Below are positions 11,451-26,600 of a DNA stretch of 64,000 bases, in pieces. Numbering within the stretch: the first letter of the stretch is position 1; each line of letters opens with the position of its first letter. A program made the position numbers and the translations under genes. The notes beneath the pieces were generated by a model. It was not told where the DNA came from. It saw nothing but the letters and a program-made list of their open reading frames with translations, and searched no databases. The DNA is from Archegozetes longisetosus (taxonomy: Eukaryota > Arthropoda > Arachnida > Sarcoptiformes > Trhypochthoniidae). The DNA lies in NCBI GenBank assembly GCA_018873245.2, contig JAEMBT020000004.1, positions 11,912,418-11,976,417 on the forward strand. Reading direction: 5' to 3'.

Positions 11451-14400
11451 ATGAAGATCGATAGAACCAAATCGAAGAAAAGTTCCTCAGAAGTGGTAAT
11501 TATGATAATGTTTACTTAGAGATAACTTCAGTACTAGTAATTTGAATGAATGATTGATTTGTTTTATTCCACTGCAAACCCTTATAGCCTACAGATTGCA
11601 AATCCCTTATCGAAAAATTAAAGGCTTGCGATGAAAATGAATTATTAGAGGAACTCAAGAAAATAAAGTCATGGAACTGCGGCAAAGTATATATCATTCG
11701 ACTGACATCTTTTCGTTAGTTTTATATTTGATTGACTTAACTGTAATTTTATTGAATAGTGCGAACTATATCATTGGATCGATGTTCTCGACATCTTTGA
11801 CTCAATATTGGAGTCTTGCTGTCACAAAGACAGTGAAAACCAATGGTCGCTGCCGGTGGATCTTCCAAACAATGAAAAGGTGTGATTAAAATAGTTGTCA
11901 TCTATTTTACTAAATAACCCATATATTTATTAATTTGTTGTTTAATAGAGAAAAGAGCTTTTGATGCACATAATAATGTTCACCGCTTTACTGATTGAGC
12001 ACAGCTTTTCTCGACATCTCTATAATTCAATGGAGGTACCAAATGAAAAGTTGAAACTAATCCCTCAAATCTTCATTCATTAATTGATTTTGATTTCCAA
12101 TTTCTAGCATTTAATAACATTGTTATCTTCGAGAGACATGCAGGTGGTGCTGGCTGTACTCAATCTGCTCTATGTATTCAGCAAAAGGTCTAATTTTATA
12201 TCGAGGATTAGCACCGAAAAAAGACAAGCATTACTGACTAGACTAACATATCTGGCAGAGGTATTTATTATGTAATATGTTAAATATATATAATTGACTC
12301 GATGGCATCGTTTCATGTCTTTAATTGACTACAAATTTCAATGTTATTAAAGAAGAAACAATGCTTGAAATTAAGGCAGAGTTTGGCACTATAGCAAAAC
12401 TATTGCAATGTTTTGATTATCGACTTAACTTTCTCTGACATAAGAACTCAATTTTTATTGTTATCAACAGAATTGGGGCGGAAAGGAGAATGGTTTCGGT
12501 TTAGCAGAATGTTGTCAAGATTTGTCGATGTCTTCATTTCCATCGAGTGCAACAACTCTTCACTTCGAATACTATTGCGATGATTCGAACAACAAAAAAG
12601 CGAATGCACTCAGTGTTATACATGTCGATAATATCGATCAAATTGATAAATCCTTAGCACAAATTATGGAAGAAATGATTGAAACATATAAGGTTCCAGC
12701 AGATAAACAAATGCTATTATTCACTCATTTAAGACTAGCCAAAAGTTTCTCTAATTATAAGAAGAGACTTCAATGCGTTCAGGCAAGACTTCAAGCCTTA
12801 TCAATAATTGGTATGTGATTTAACATTCATATTGCATAAATATTATAGTAAAAAAAGTATGATAACACATAACAAATGGTTTTTAGTTTATTGTCAAGCG
12901 ATGTCATTACAAGAAAACGCTACTTCTTTGTTATATAATGGACTTATAGAAGAATTAGTAGATGTTCTAGAGTTGAATGATAACAAACTTATAGTAAGTC
13001 ATACAAACTGTTCTATGTCTTCGAGTCAAATATACACATTTTTGTCATTGTTTAGGAAATAAAAGCCGCATCTTTGCGTACTCTAACATCTATTATTCAC
13101 TTGGATAGAAATTCAAAGTAAGTCTAAGCGCTTCTTCATTTAACGAATTTTATTTTGTTAGTTCTTAAAACAATTTTCTGACTGGTGTGTCACCTAAATT
13201 AGCATTGAATAATTTCCAATGTTAGTAGTATTAGCAAACAGAATTCCTAATTTTTGCAATAGAACTATCAATTAAATTGAAGCGAATTAAATCCTCGACT
13301 GTCATAAATATTACAATTTTAAACTTTAGCTTTGCGAAAATCGATACAATTGGAGTATACTTCGTGTTGGGCAGAACTTTTCTGTTGAAGTACTTTTATA
13401 AGTTGTAATTCTTTTTTTTTTTTGTCATTGACCAATAGATTGAATGTGATAATAGACGTGACAGGCGCGTCTTCATATCACGGGTTTTTACCAGTGCTAG
13501 TTAGGAGTTGTATCCAAGCTCTAATAGACGGAAACACTGAATTATTTCCGCTGCCATTCGCAACAGCACTGTTTTCATTTCTCTATCATTTGGCTAGTTA
13601 TGAGAATGGTAAGATAAACACTTGAGAGCTATCAGTTAAGTTCATTTAGACTAAAGTCAATTAATATGTTGAAGGTGGAGAAGCATTAGTGCAGTGCGGA
13701 ATGATGGAGTCATTGCTTAAGGTTATCAATTGGAAAGGAACCGAATCGGAGCACATAACTGTATGAGGCATTGCTATAACTAAATCTTAATAGACAATTC
13801 ATATATTTTGTTGCATTTGATAATAGTTTGTAACGCGAGCTGTAAGAGTAATTGATCTCATCACTAATTTGGATATGACAGCATTTCAGTCACACTCTGG
13901 TCTCAATTCTTTTGTCCAACGTTTAGAGGTTTGAACTTGATTTTTGGCTTTTAAAGTGTAATTACAATGGTAATCCTTTGACATTTTAGTATGAAGTAGA
14001 CATTTGTCGAACAGAACAACCCTTCACAATAGAAGTTGCATCAAGAAGAGAGTCAAGCGACTTGTCACTAAATGACTCGACAATACCATCAACTAGTGGA
14101 GTAACTCCTATGGAAGTCGATCCATCACAAAGCGAAACATCGGTGGCCTTGACCTCTAATGACCCCACACTCAAAGATATTCAATGTTATCCTCAAAGAG
14201 CAGCACTCCTCAAATCTATGCTTAACTTCCTGAAGAAAGCTATTCAAGATCCAGCTTTTTCAGATGGAATTAGACACTGTAAGTTGAGCTTGTTTTATTA
14301 ATCTTTTTCCTGTTGAATTCATTTGGATCCGATTTGATTTAACAGTGATGTACGGCAATCTTCCGCGTTCATTGAGACATATAATAAGCAACGCTGAATA

Positions 14401-17400
14401 TTACGGACCGTCTCTATTCTTGTTGGCAACCGATGTCGTAACAGTCTATGTGTTTCAAGAACCATCACTCTTGTCTTCACTCCAAGAAAGTGGTCTCACA
14501 GACGTTGTATTGCATGCACTTCTGGTTAAAGAGGTAAAAACGAGACACATTTTGTTTTTTTAAGTTTGATTTAATTTTTGATTGTTTTAAATGATCATTA
14601 ACTGAGTTATTTAAACAAATGAAGGTTCCGGCCACACGTGAAGTACTTGCCTCATTGCCAAATGTATTTAGTGCTCTTTGTTTGAACAACAGAGGCTTAG
14701 AAGCATTTGTCGCGTGTAAGCCGTTTGAGCGACTATTCAAAGTACTTCTATCACCAGATTATTTACCAGCCATGAGAAGACGTAGAAGCAGTGATCCAAT
14801 GGGTGACACGGCTTCCAACTTAGGAAATGCAATGGACGAACTAATGAGACATCAACCGAGTCTTAGAACTGACGCAACGCATGCCATCATTAAAGTATTG
14901 ATTGTTCCAAATTACAGTTTTATCAAGCCTTGTTTAATTGCATTGATTTGATTTTTCAACTATTGTATTTCAGCTACTTGAAGAACTTTGCACTTTAGGC
15001 TGTGATCCAAACTATGTTTGTTCAAAGCCAGCTGCAAAATCGAACGAGTCGAGTGGAACGAATGCCAATGACGTCGGACGCTCCAATAATGCGCCAGTCG
15101 GTAATGAAGTTGGATCTTCTGACGAAGAAGAAGAAGAGGACGATGACGCAGCAGCGACTGCAACAACTATTGCGATGAAAGCAACGAGTGATGCGAAGAC
15201 TCCAGTCCCACTCGTTGACTATATTCTGAATGTGGTATGTTTTCAACGATTATCGTTTGCGTATTAGACTATTATTAGTGCTTACAAATAACGCTAAATT
15301 TGCAAAAAGAAGTTAGATTTAGTACAGATTAAAAAATAGAATTAGCAGTTATTTGTTAGTGTAATACAAGCCTATGATTTCTTTATTATCAGATGAGATT
15401 TGTTGACGCAATACTTAGTAACAACTCTACTGATGACCATTGCCGTGAATTTGTCAAACAAAATGGCCTAACACCTCTACTCAATATTCTTCAATTGCCT
15501 AATCTTCCCATTGATTTTCCAATGTCTCCAGCATGCCTTTCAGTCGCCAGTGTATGCAAATCAATCTTGGTATGTATTTTGATATATTGGTTGTCTATTT
15601 GTATTAAATACATTATTTGTTGAATCTAGAATTTAGCCCATGAACGACATGTATTGACTTTGGGTTTGGACGCACTGAACAAAGTACTAGAAAAGTTGGA
15701 CTTACTTCACAGACCCCTAGACCCTCCAGGTGGAAGTGTTCTGCTAGAAGAATTAGTTCTTGCATCAAGCAATGCATCAAATAGTGATCCCTTCCAATCT
15801 TCGTCTGCAACACCTTTACTACACTCAATGTCTGCCGCTCACGCCTATATATTGATGTTTGTACACGTGTGTCGTACAGGTCAAAGTGATATTAGGAATC
15901 TTTCGATTACTCACTGGGGTTCAAAGCTAGGCCTAACAGTACTACAAGGTTTAAGTCGTCTCTACACATCTCTTGTATGGGAAAGTACTGTATTGTTAGC
16001 ACTTTGTTCTGAAGCGTCAGCCAATGCTAACTGGCAGTTTGGTCGACACCAATTAGAACGACTAACAAGTGCTTTAAATCTAAACGATGATGTCGAGGTC
16101 AATGAAACTAGTGGTGAAGTGAACGGTTCGACAAGTACCAACATGGAAGTGGACGAAGCTAATGATAACACACAAGATGCTAGTAAAAGAAAGAAAAGTC
16201 CAAACGGTTCTCAGACAAAAATGACAGCTCAACAAAAGCAAATTAAACCATTGTTAACTAGTGCTTCGAGATTAGGAAGAGCTCTCGCAGAACTCTTTGG
16301 TCTTCTTGTCAAAGTATGCTTTAAAATAGTCGACTCCATGACTTCAGATAACTTATTAGAATTTGGATTTCTTTTTCATAGCTATGTGTTGGTTCGCCGA
16401 TCAGACATAGACGAAGTCATCATAACGTTCAAAATCAGCCATCAGTGCCTTCTGTTTCTGCTAGAAATGTTGCGAAATCATTAACTAAGCTTCTTGCAAG
16501 TGGTCTTTCATGGGAACCGCCTCCGACATCACCTATTCCTAAGTTTAGGTAATAATTGTATAACTAGTCGTTTTTGATATAAGAGTCTATTAAGCTTGTT
16601 TGCATCCGGTATCTCCTTCTACATTAATTATAATGTTTAAGGTCGTTGTTGATGCATATATTGATGCATTAAACGCATCGTTGCTTAAGTTTTGTTATTA
16701 TTCAAACTTGAGCTGGTCTTGACTCTAATGCAATATGTTTTCATTTTCCAGATTAACATTTTATATTTGTTCAGTTGGTTTCACATCTCCAATGCTTTTT
16801 GATGAACGCAAACATCCTTACCATTTGATGCTTCAAAAATTTGTGTTGTGTGGAGGACAGGATGCCTTCTTCAAGTAAGTCTTGGATTTGTTTTGTTTCT
16901 GCCAAAGCATTTAACTTCTATTAACTCTAAAAAAATAGTACATTCAAATGGGCCATTTCACAAGATGGTAAAGTCAGTCTATCTGAAGGTCTTGAACACC
17001 CCGACCTTCCGGAAGGCGCTGGAGAGTTTCTCGACTCGTGGCTCATGTTATTAGAGAAGATGGTAAATCCTAGAATGGTATTAGAATCACCTCATACTAT
17101 GCCAAGTAAATCTCAACAAACGGATTTCGTGCCCTTTGATCCCGTGCAATACTTAATTAGAACACATAAAGTAAGTTATTTATTTGAATTTCAAGTTTAT
17201 ATCTAATCGTTCATGATCTTCTATCTTAATAGAAAGCCTTTGAATGCATAATGCATTTATGGGATAAAAAGCCATTGAAAGTCCACGGGGAAAGAATGTC
17301 AGAATCCATTTTGGCCATTCTTTGCCATCTACTAAAAGGAGAATCAATAATACAAGAAAAGCTAGCCAAAGAAAAAGAAACTGTAGCGACGAGTGCGACC

Positions 17401-17643
17401 ACAACTGCAACTTCTAGCACTACTTCAAATGTTGCCACAACTGCAACCACCGGTACAACGAGTAGGACTGCAGTACGGGTAAATGAATTGGAAGATCAGG
17501 GAATAAATCCGGACCATTTGCAACAGCTTATGGACATGGGATTCGCTCGAGAACTGGCCTTAGACGCCTTATTACAAACCAGTACACTCGAACAGGCTAC
17601 TGATTATCTTCTTAGCCATCCTGGGCCTCTCAGACATGGGGCG
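11451..17643 (+). other. HUWE1: HUWE1 exon map, coding exons 1-21
   Basis: Exon bounds deduced from frame, GT-AG signals and family continuity: 11451-11495, 11588-11686, 11760-11879, 11949-12035, 12108-12260, 12471-12810, 12887-12993, 13056-13117, 13439-13608, 13675-13760, 13827-13928, 13990-14278, 14346-14533, 14625-14894, 14974-15234, 15393-15569, 15630-16313, 16382-16548, 16752-16874, 16939-17170, 17233-17643. Introns are short, mostly 60-330 bases. Several open frames run on from an exon into the next intron and must be trimmed at these donors. Confidence 0.88.
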
Positions 17644-20600
17644 GTAAGTTATCTATTTGTTGAGATTCTGGTGCATATATCAGAGGCCAATCAGTTGTTA
17701 CTCTCGAAAGCTGGTTGAGATCCAAAAATATGCTAAATTATATAGGATTCTGTGGCGAATATTTGTAGCAAATTCAATGTTTCATTTAATGCATACATTA
17801 TTCTAACATTTAATTTTGTTCAATCCAGGGCTTACCGTCGGATTGGGATATGTCAGAAGAAGACCAAATGATGAGAGCTATTGCTATGTCTTTAGGAGAA
17901 AGTATTACAGTCAATGACGAAGAGGGAGAGACTCCGACTACAAGTGAAACAGTGATTGAGCAGAAAATGGTTAATGAAGAGCCTATAACTAAAGAGGCAA
18001 TGGATAGCTTCACCAAAAACATTCTATCGGGTTGTCTGCGTCTGCTGGATACATTACCAGATACTGTTTATAGAATTTGTGATCTATTATTAGCAGTCGC
18101 TCAACGGAATGGTGAAAAGTGGTGTTCAGAAATGATAACTGAGTTACTACATGAGATATATGCCAATATCACCAAATTAATTGAAAGCACGAATTACATG
18201 AGAGAGCTCGACAAAAGAACAGTAACTGAATGGGCGTCACAGGTGGCACAAATACCTGAGGCATCAAAAGCTGCCACAAGAATACATTTGTACACTTTAT
18301 TATTCGAAGAAATGAGACTCCAATGCGCAACACTATTCTCTAAACTAGGTATTATTGATGATATGGTGCACCTTTTGGAGACTGCACAGCACTTGTTAAG
18401 TTTGGTTGCAACTAACAACAGAAATAATGTGATAACACCTAAATGGTTGGCACCACTCATATTACTTATTGATTTGTACGATAAGGCGGCAGTGGCCTCT
18501 GCTCGCAGGGCGCCACTTTTGACCGCAGCCAAGCGTCAATGGAAATGGTTTGATGATAGAACCGGTCGCTGGTCAGCATACGTGGCTGCTAATAATAAGG
18601 CTATTGATGACGCCTATAAGAATGGAGAGCAATTAATCCGATTCTCAGCTGGTCGTAGACGTTATACCGTCCAGTTGTCAACAATGGTTCAGATTAACGA
18701 AGAGACAGGCAATTGGAGACCCATTATGTTTGTGACTGATGAAAGCAGTAAACCAGTCACTGAGAACGAAAGTGAGGCAAAATCAGCGTCTGATAGTAAA
18801 ATCGTACCTTCACTTGAGTTAAGACATTGTCACTCACTGATTAGCACATTAGTTGGACTGATTAACATTCCGGTGGAGGCGGATACTCTTCATGCTGTTA
18901 TGAGACTTACTTTGCGTTTGACTCGCAATTATGAAGTGGCGGCACAGTTTGCAGAACTCGGAGGAGTTCGTGCAATCTTACAGTTGACACAAGTATCTGC
19001 TTTTACTGGCTTTACATCTCTCGCAACTCTGATTATTCGTCATGTGCTCGAAGAGCCAACAACTTTGAGACAAACTATGGAAAAAGTAATTCGAATGCAA
19101 ACGCATCATTCGCCTATCAGTTGCAAAGAGATGCATTATATTATGAGAGTTTTGGGTCCGGCTGCTTGTCGTGACGAAAAATTGTTTGCTGATGTGGCCA
19201 AGTCTGTTCTTAGGATTAATTTGATGCCTCTTTCAAAGCGCGAAGAAGAAGATCCACGCGCTCTTGCTTCAAACTCTACTCAATTTTTGAAAGTATTGCC
19301 AGGAAAACAACAAACCGAAGGCCCTACAACTCCAGTGAATATTACTCGCGAAGTAATTTGTGATCTGCTGAATGCATTAGCTGTAAAAGCAGTCAACAGT
19401 ACAACTGATGAAAGTGCTGGCCAAACGACAGCTAGTGTGAGTGCGGGTGCCGCTAATCCAACCAACATGAACAGAGTTATGTCATCAGATATGTTACAAC
19501 AAGATGACAACGACGAGGCATCGATTGATGAAACGACTAATTCTGCTGATAATCCAAAACCAACCACTTCCAGCACTAATGAAGACGATGCCAGCAACAA
19601 AAAGAATCGAATTTTGTTAACACAATCTTCTATTTTGCGACTTTTAGCTGAATTGACGCGATCTTATAATGTGGTGGCGAAATCAATCTGTGATCACGTC
19701 TATCCAAGCGGTTTGTCAAGTTTTATTTACAAAATTCTATCAAAAATCTAAGTCTATAATGAGCTTAATTTCATGAAATGTATCATTTTAGGTCAATCAG
19801 AGTTGATAACAGAAGAATGCACTGCTTTGTCATTTATTTTGGATAATTTACTTCCTCCAACTCAAACTATTGGTGACCGTGACTGTCCGGCACTTTCACG
19901 CGTATTGTTCGCAGCCTTGGCTTCAGCCACACATACGCCTGAAGTTCAACAAAGTTTAGTCAATGAAGTGAAGAGTGCATTACATCGAGCACTAGTTCTA
20001 AGCGAGTCAAATGAAAAGCACGCTCGAATTCAAGCGCTCACTTCATTAATCAGTACAATGATTGAGTCATGTCCCGCCCCAACCACTACTTCATCGTCAC
20101 AGCAAAACTTACAAAATTCAATTCGCAGTCAAACAAGTTTAATGAATGGAATTGTTAAAAACTTGTTACGTCGAGGACTAGTGACTGACTTGGCGCGAGT
20201 CACACACTCGTTAGACTTATCTTCACCAAATATGGCACAAACAGTGAACGCAACGCTTAAGCCGTTAGAAACTTTATCGAGAATTGTTAACATTCCTCCA
20301 CAAGTCGCCATCAAAAGTGGAAAACCATTGTTCAAACCAGAACAGACTTCTGCGAATCAGGAAGCAATGGAAGAAGACGTGACAACCACTCCAACCAATG
20401 TGCAGACTGTCAATAGTATTGGTCAATCAAATCAAACCGAGCGCATGAATGAATCTCCAATTGTTGCCAGTGATGGTGGTTTTGTTGGACTTCAACGAGA
20501 AACTAGTGCTTCTGATAATAACACTTTCGTTGCTTCTGATGTTAATGTTGACGATAACACCGATAATGAGGCTTATGTTATAGAAGGTGTTCCTTTCGAT

Positions 20601-23600
20601 CAATATAACGACGTACACCATCCTAGAAGTGGAACATTCGCTTCCGATGAGATTAGAACCGATGATGATGACGAAGATCATCAAGCAGAGATTGAACACG
20701 AAGATCATGCCGAAGAAGTTGAACATCATGACAATGTCGTGAATTCGAATGGGGCTGAGTCTGAAAGTGGAGATGAATCTCAAAGTGATGATGAAGACGA
20801 TGACGATGAAGATGGAAGTGGCCAGGACGAAGAACGAGATGATGATGATGACGATGAAGACGACGACGACGATGAACATATTGATGATGATGACGATGAT
20901 GCCGAGGAAGATGATGAGGCTTCAGGCTATGTCGATCATGATGAGATTGGAGACCAACTGTTCCGCTATCACGAAAGAGATGACGGACTGGTATTCGATC
21001 TTGAAGAAATGTTTCCTACTTCAGTGCTGCACGTCGGCGATCGTCTATCTTCTTTACTACCAATAATAGGTGACGAGCACACAAACGGTACGGATACAGC
21101 ACAACCGACTGTTCCTCCCGCACCCGGAAATGTTTCAATATCCCACCCACTCCTTGTGAGGCACGGAGACGCTGCTACTACTTCAGTTCTATCACATTCT
21201 GCCACTTCGAGTGCAAACGCTGCTGGAATTCTAGCGAGTCGCTCACATCGAAGTGGTAGACAACGAATATACAGACCAACGTTGGGTGCGAGTGCTGCCA
21301 ATCATCACAGTTGGCATATTCCCAGTGGAACTCGACATCCAAACCCTCCGGCAATACTACAGAGATTGCTCGGCCCAAATACAGCTCAAGATATACTACA
21401 GTTGACTTCGTCGGGATTGGGCTCGACGTCAGCGCCGGCACAGGTCATACTAACTGGTAATGACTTCCATATCCTCGCAACTGATGACGATTTGTTTGAG
21501 TTGCAAAATCCAAATAGCTTTATATCAGGAAATTCGACTTCAACTTTAGGCTCAGTTCCGTCAGCAATGCTTCGATGGACTGAAGAATCTCGAGTACTCG
21601 ATGGAGACTCTCTTCATGATTGTGTCTCTTTAATTAAAAAAGAAATTATTGAATGCCTCGAGAAATATCGTGACGAAGAGATGGCCGAAAGAAGAGAAAA
21701 GAAAAAGAAAGAGGAAGAAGCGAAAAAAGCTAACGAACCGGAAGAGCAGAAACCTGTTGTCGGATCAAAGTTAGAAACAGAACAGGTGGACATGAACACT
21801 GAGAAATTGGCCGCTTCTATAGTTGAACAAGTTTTGGGGCCTGCTATTCAAACCACTTCAGCAGGAAATGAGAGTGAGACCAGAACTACACCTCCAGTTT
21901 CAATGGACATAACAGAATCAACAAGTAATGGAGATATAGGCAGTGTTCAAAACGACAATGAAGTCAGTGAGATGATATGTACTGAAGCTCAACTTATGCC
22001 TGAGATGCATTTAATTCCCGAAAGAATTGAAATGGAAATCAATAATGAACATCAAGAAGAAAACTCAGTTCCAATACCAGATCCACCAACTCCCTACACC
22101 TCTGAATTACAGTCAGCTCTTGTAGAGGACAGTCATGAAAGACCTCCACCTCCAGTCAGGTGTGAAAGCGATGAAATCGGAAATGCGATAACACCAGAGG
22201 ATCTTTCAACGATTACTAATACCAGCAGTGAAGGCGTCAATATTGCCAATAACGAAGAAACACAAAATGATTTGGTCAACAATTCTGCGGTTCAAAGTTC
22301 AACACCTGAGGCAAGCAGTGTTGTTGAGTTGCAAACCAATGAAGAAACTGTTAATTCAAATCATGTTGAGGCCAATGCCAACGCTACAAATGAATTTTCC
22401 AATATATTAGGCGGTGAGTAACTTGTGTTATGCTTTAGCTAGTCTTAGCACAGGATTAAAGGTGTGTATGCATTTTGAAGGGGTGAATGAATGTACTCTA
22501 AATAGTTCTTTCACTTTACAAATATAAATGCATAGATTGATAGTTAGTATTACTGGCTTGACTTGCATTCTCTATTGCCAGTTGAGATTCTATTAATAAC
22601 TAATATTTTTAATTTTCAATTCAGACGTTGAAATACCAGAAGGAGTTGATCCATCATTTTTGGCAGCTTTACCAGAGAATATACGACAAGAAGTTATTGC
22701 GGAACAGTTGCGATTACAACGAATTCAGCAGCAAAGAAACTCGAACAGTGGTCAAACTAGCGCGCAACCGAGTAGTAGTGCGACAACTGCTGCAGCTTTC
22801 ACTGAAGTTAACCCAGAATTTTTAGCTGCATTGCCACCAAGCATACAGGAAGAGGTGTTAGCACAGCAGCGCGCAGAACAGCAACGAATAGCAGCACAAA
22901 ACTCAAATCCTGAGACACCAGTCGATGCCGGAAGCTTTATCGGCACATTACCACCAGGTCTAAGACGTCAGGTGTTAGCAGATATGGATGACAGTCAACT
23001 GGCGCTATTACCGCCTGATGTGGCGACTGAAGCACAGGCTTTGAGACAAGAATTGGAAGCAAGACACCGACAAATACAAGAAAGATTCTTCTCTAGTCAT
23101 GCTGGAACTGCTTTATCGCGTATTCTTCGGAGCGCAGGTTTTAGAAGTGAATATATATATGCTATACATTTGTGATTCTATCAATATTTTTTAATACTTG
23201 ACAGCATCGGGTCGTATGGGAACTCGTTATACCATTCATACTGTGCCACCAGGTCAGTGGCCGTGGAACATATCGACATCAAGATCAGGAACTGGTGGAG
23301 GAAATCTTAATGCCAGCTCTAGTGTGAATGCACACAGACCCACATTCACAAGCAGCCGGTTTCGCGGTCGACAACTACTTGATAACGAAGCTCTCTCTTG
23401 TCTTTTAATACTACTTTTTGTTGAAGAACCCAAATTGAATACAATTCGATTGCATCGAGTTCTCCGGAACCTTTGTTATCACATCCCAACCCGTCAATGG
23501 GTTATACAATCATTATTAGCAATAATGGAGAAAACAAAGGAAACAAAAGAAATTTGTGAAGTTAGACCTCGAAAAGGCAGTAATGCAAGTGCAACACAGA

Positions 23601-26600
23601 ATCACAAGTAAGAATATTTCAAAATGTTCGGCCCAATGATTAGAAACGCGCTCTGAGTGAGAGGGATTCTATGCTTTGGATCACTTATAGTTTTCAGCTG
23701 TTTGTGGTCTAAGGTTGGAATATTGGCTCTTCTGGATGTAGATTATGAGATATGAGGGCCTTTTATCTAACTAAATATAAGATTGTTTTAGAATCAAGCC
23801 TTTATTTGTCTTAAATGTTTACAGAAATGCCACTCATTCGTCCGCTTCGTGGTTATCAATTAGTCTGGACGCAGCTCTTGGCTGTAGAACTAATGTATTC
23901 CAAGTGCATCGTAGTGGCAATAGTGCCAAAAAGAGTGGTTCATGCAATCAGACTGTCAACACTATAACGATCCATCCACAGGCCTCACCACTAGTTTGCC
24001 GTCACGTTCTCGATACACTTATAGCTCTCGCTAAATCTTTCCCCAATCATTTCCTGCCAGATGCTCATCAATTGAACATAAAAGAAGATACTCTGTTAGC
24101 CAATTCTCAAACCCCCACCACATCAAAAGGACCGACAGATTTTTGGGAGGTTTTAGTGAAGTTGGATATTATGAGCAATAATAGAAAAGGAAAAGTGTCT
24201 TAAAAGCTCAAAGTAATTATCAAACTGGATATTCTATGTTTTTCTAATCGAATAACTGATATTAATGTTTATTTTGTTGGGATTATTGACAGGTTCCAAC
24301 CTTTCGTGGTCTACTCCAAACTCATCGCAGGCAGTTGAGTGTGAACAAGGATCCAATATTGTAGAGCCCTCCCCAATGTCTAACATTATTAGTTTGCTTT
24401 CACATCCAGTTATAAAACGAAGTTCAATGCTAACCGATAGACTACTGCGTCTTTTAGCACTTATTTCACTTGCATTACCTGCAACTGAATCGCAAACACA
24501 GTCGCAAACGATTCCATCTCAGCCACCAATGGCTGTGACTGAACCGGCGATCGATAACACACAATCAACTAATAATGAAGCTAAAGCTGATAATACAAAT
24601 AGTGAGGCAAAACCAATAGTTTCTGTTTCAGTTAGTGATGGATCTCAGGGAACTAATGAGAAAATTATAGCATCTGAAGAACAGTTGAAACTTGCTGTCG
24701 ATGTTCTGACTTCTAAATCGTGCTCTGAAGAAGGTTTAGAAGACGCGACAGCTTTGTTATTGAGACTGTCTCGCAGTTGTTCAGCGACTCGTAGTGTAGT
24801 TCTCCGTCTATTACTGAATGGCGCTCGAGAGTTAGGTTTCGTCGTCTGTCAACACATTCATTCATTGGTCGAAGAACTGAAAGCTTTAAATGCAAAGAAT
24901 CAAGAGATGACTACTAGTGATATTAACGGCGAGTCACAGAGTCCCGAAAAGATGGGTAAAGGCATGATTCAGGATAGGTTTACAAATACAGCCGTTGTGA
25001 TAACAGCTCCAACTAATGTAAAGCATAACATCGCTGCCCGTGAAGTTCAATTGCCCTCGATGTCAGCTTTGACTGCAAAGGCTTCGAGTCAATCATTTTT
25101 CTTGAGAGTTTTGAAAGTAATCATACAGTTAAGGGATTCCATTAGACATCAAAAGAATAAGCGAAACGACGGCGTTGCGGCTATGGAAGTGGATGGACAG
25201 GACGATAGTCTCAGTAATGAATTACACCTAGATGAACTGTGGGAGACATTGAGTGCATGTCTGTTAGAATTGGCGGACACTCCCGATCATCACGCAGTTC
25301 TTGTGTTACAACCAGCAGTTGAAGCCTTTTTTCTAGTCCACGCCGCAGAAAAAGAGCCGAATCGACGCCGTGATCATCGAAGCGAAACGCGTGATCAGCA
25401 ATTAGCACACATTAATCAAGAGATCGCTCCTCTATCACCAGCCCCTGAGGCGTCATCAGCTTCTGATTCAAATTCTGGAGCTGTATCAAATCTTCCGCTC
25501 GATACACAAAAGTTCCTAACATTTGCAGAAACTCATCGCATTGTTTTAAATCAAATCCTGCGCCAATCGTCCACACCTTTAGCCGACGGTCCATTCTCTG
25601 TACTGGTTGATCACACGAGAGTTCTTGACTTTGATGTGAAGAGACGTTACTTCCGACAAGAATTGGAGCGTTTAGATGATGGTGCCAGGCGCGAAGACCT
25701 GGCCGTACACGTGAGAAGAGAGCATGTTTTCGAAGACTCTTTTAGAGAACTTCATCGCAGAGCTGCTGAAGAATGGAAGAATCGATTTTATATAGTTTTT
25801 GAAGGAGAAGAAGGGCAGGACGCGGGCGGATTACTGCGTGAATGGTATACAATCATATCGCGAGAGATTTTTAACCCAATGTATGCACTGTTCACAACAT
25901 CTCCGGGCGATAGAGTGACTTATATGATTAATAGTGCCTCTCATTGTAATTCTAATCATTTGAGTTATTTTAAATTTGTTGGACGTGTTATCGCTAAAGC
26001 CATCTACGACAACAAACTATTGGAATGTTATTTCACACGTTCTTTTTATAAACACATTTTGGGCAAACTTGTTAAGTGAGTCAATTTCTTTTCCTAGTTA
26101 TCAGATATTTATGTATTATCAGTTGTCTAATCAAATTTTTGTATCTGTTAAGGTACACCGATATGGAAAGTGAAGATTATTCCTTCTACCAAGGATTAGT
26201 GTTTTTATTAGATCATGACGTCAAAGAATTAGGTTATGAATTGACTTTTAGTATTGAAATTCAAGAATTTGGTGTCACAGAAGTTCGTGATCTTAAGCAA
26301 AATGGACGTAACATTGTGGTGACTGAAGATGTGAAGCACGAATACGTGCATTTAGTCTGTCAGGAGAAGATGACCGGATCTATTAAGAAACAGTTAAATG
26401 CTTTTCTTGAAGGCTTTTACGAAATAATCCCAAAAAGACTTATATCAATATTCAATGAACAAGAGCTAGAACTACTCATCTCCGGTTTACCGAATGTAGA
26501 TATCGATGACCTTAAGTCGAACACTGAGTATCATAAATACCAGTCGAGTTCGTTACAAATACAATGGTTTTGGCGGGCATTACGAAGTTTCGATCAGGCA

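Noticed and set aside
12808..13062. Open frame starting [16 protein letters not shown]
   Set aside because: It starts in an intron and becomes HUWE1 exon 7 after the acceptor at 12886; not a separate gene.
18194..19600. Minus-strand frames of 106-112 codons opposite HUWE1 exon 22
   Set aside because: They are shadows of a strongly conserved plus-strand exon and have no family match.
20427..21066. Open frames of 105-150 codons opposite or out of frame with the HUWE1 acidic tract
   Set aside because: They are produced by GAT/GAC/GAA codon runs of the real frame and read as Met- or Ile/Val-rich low complexity.
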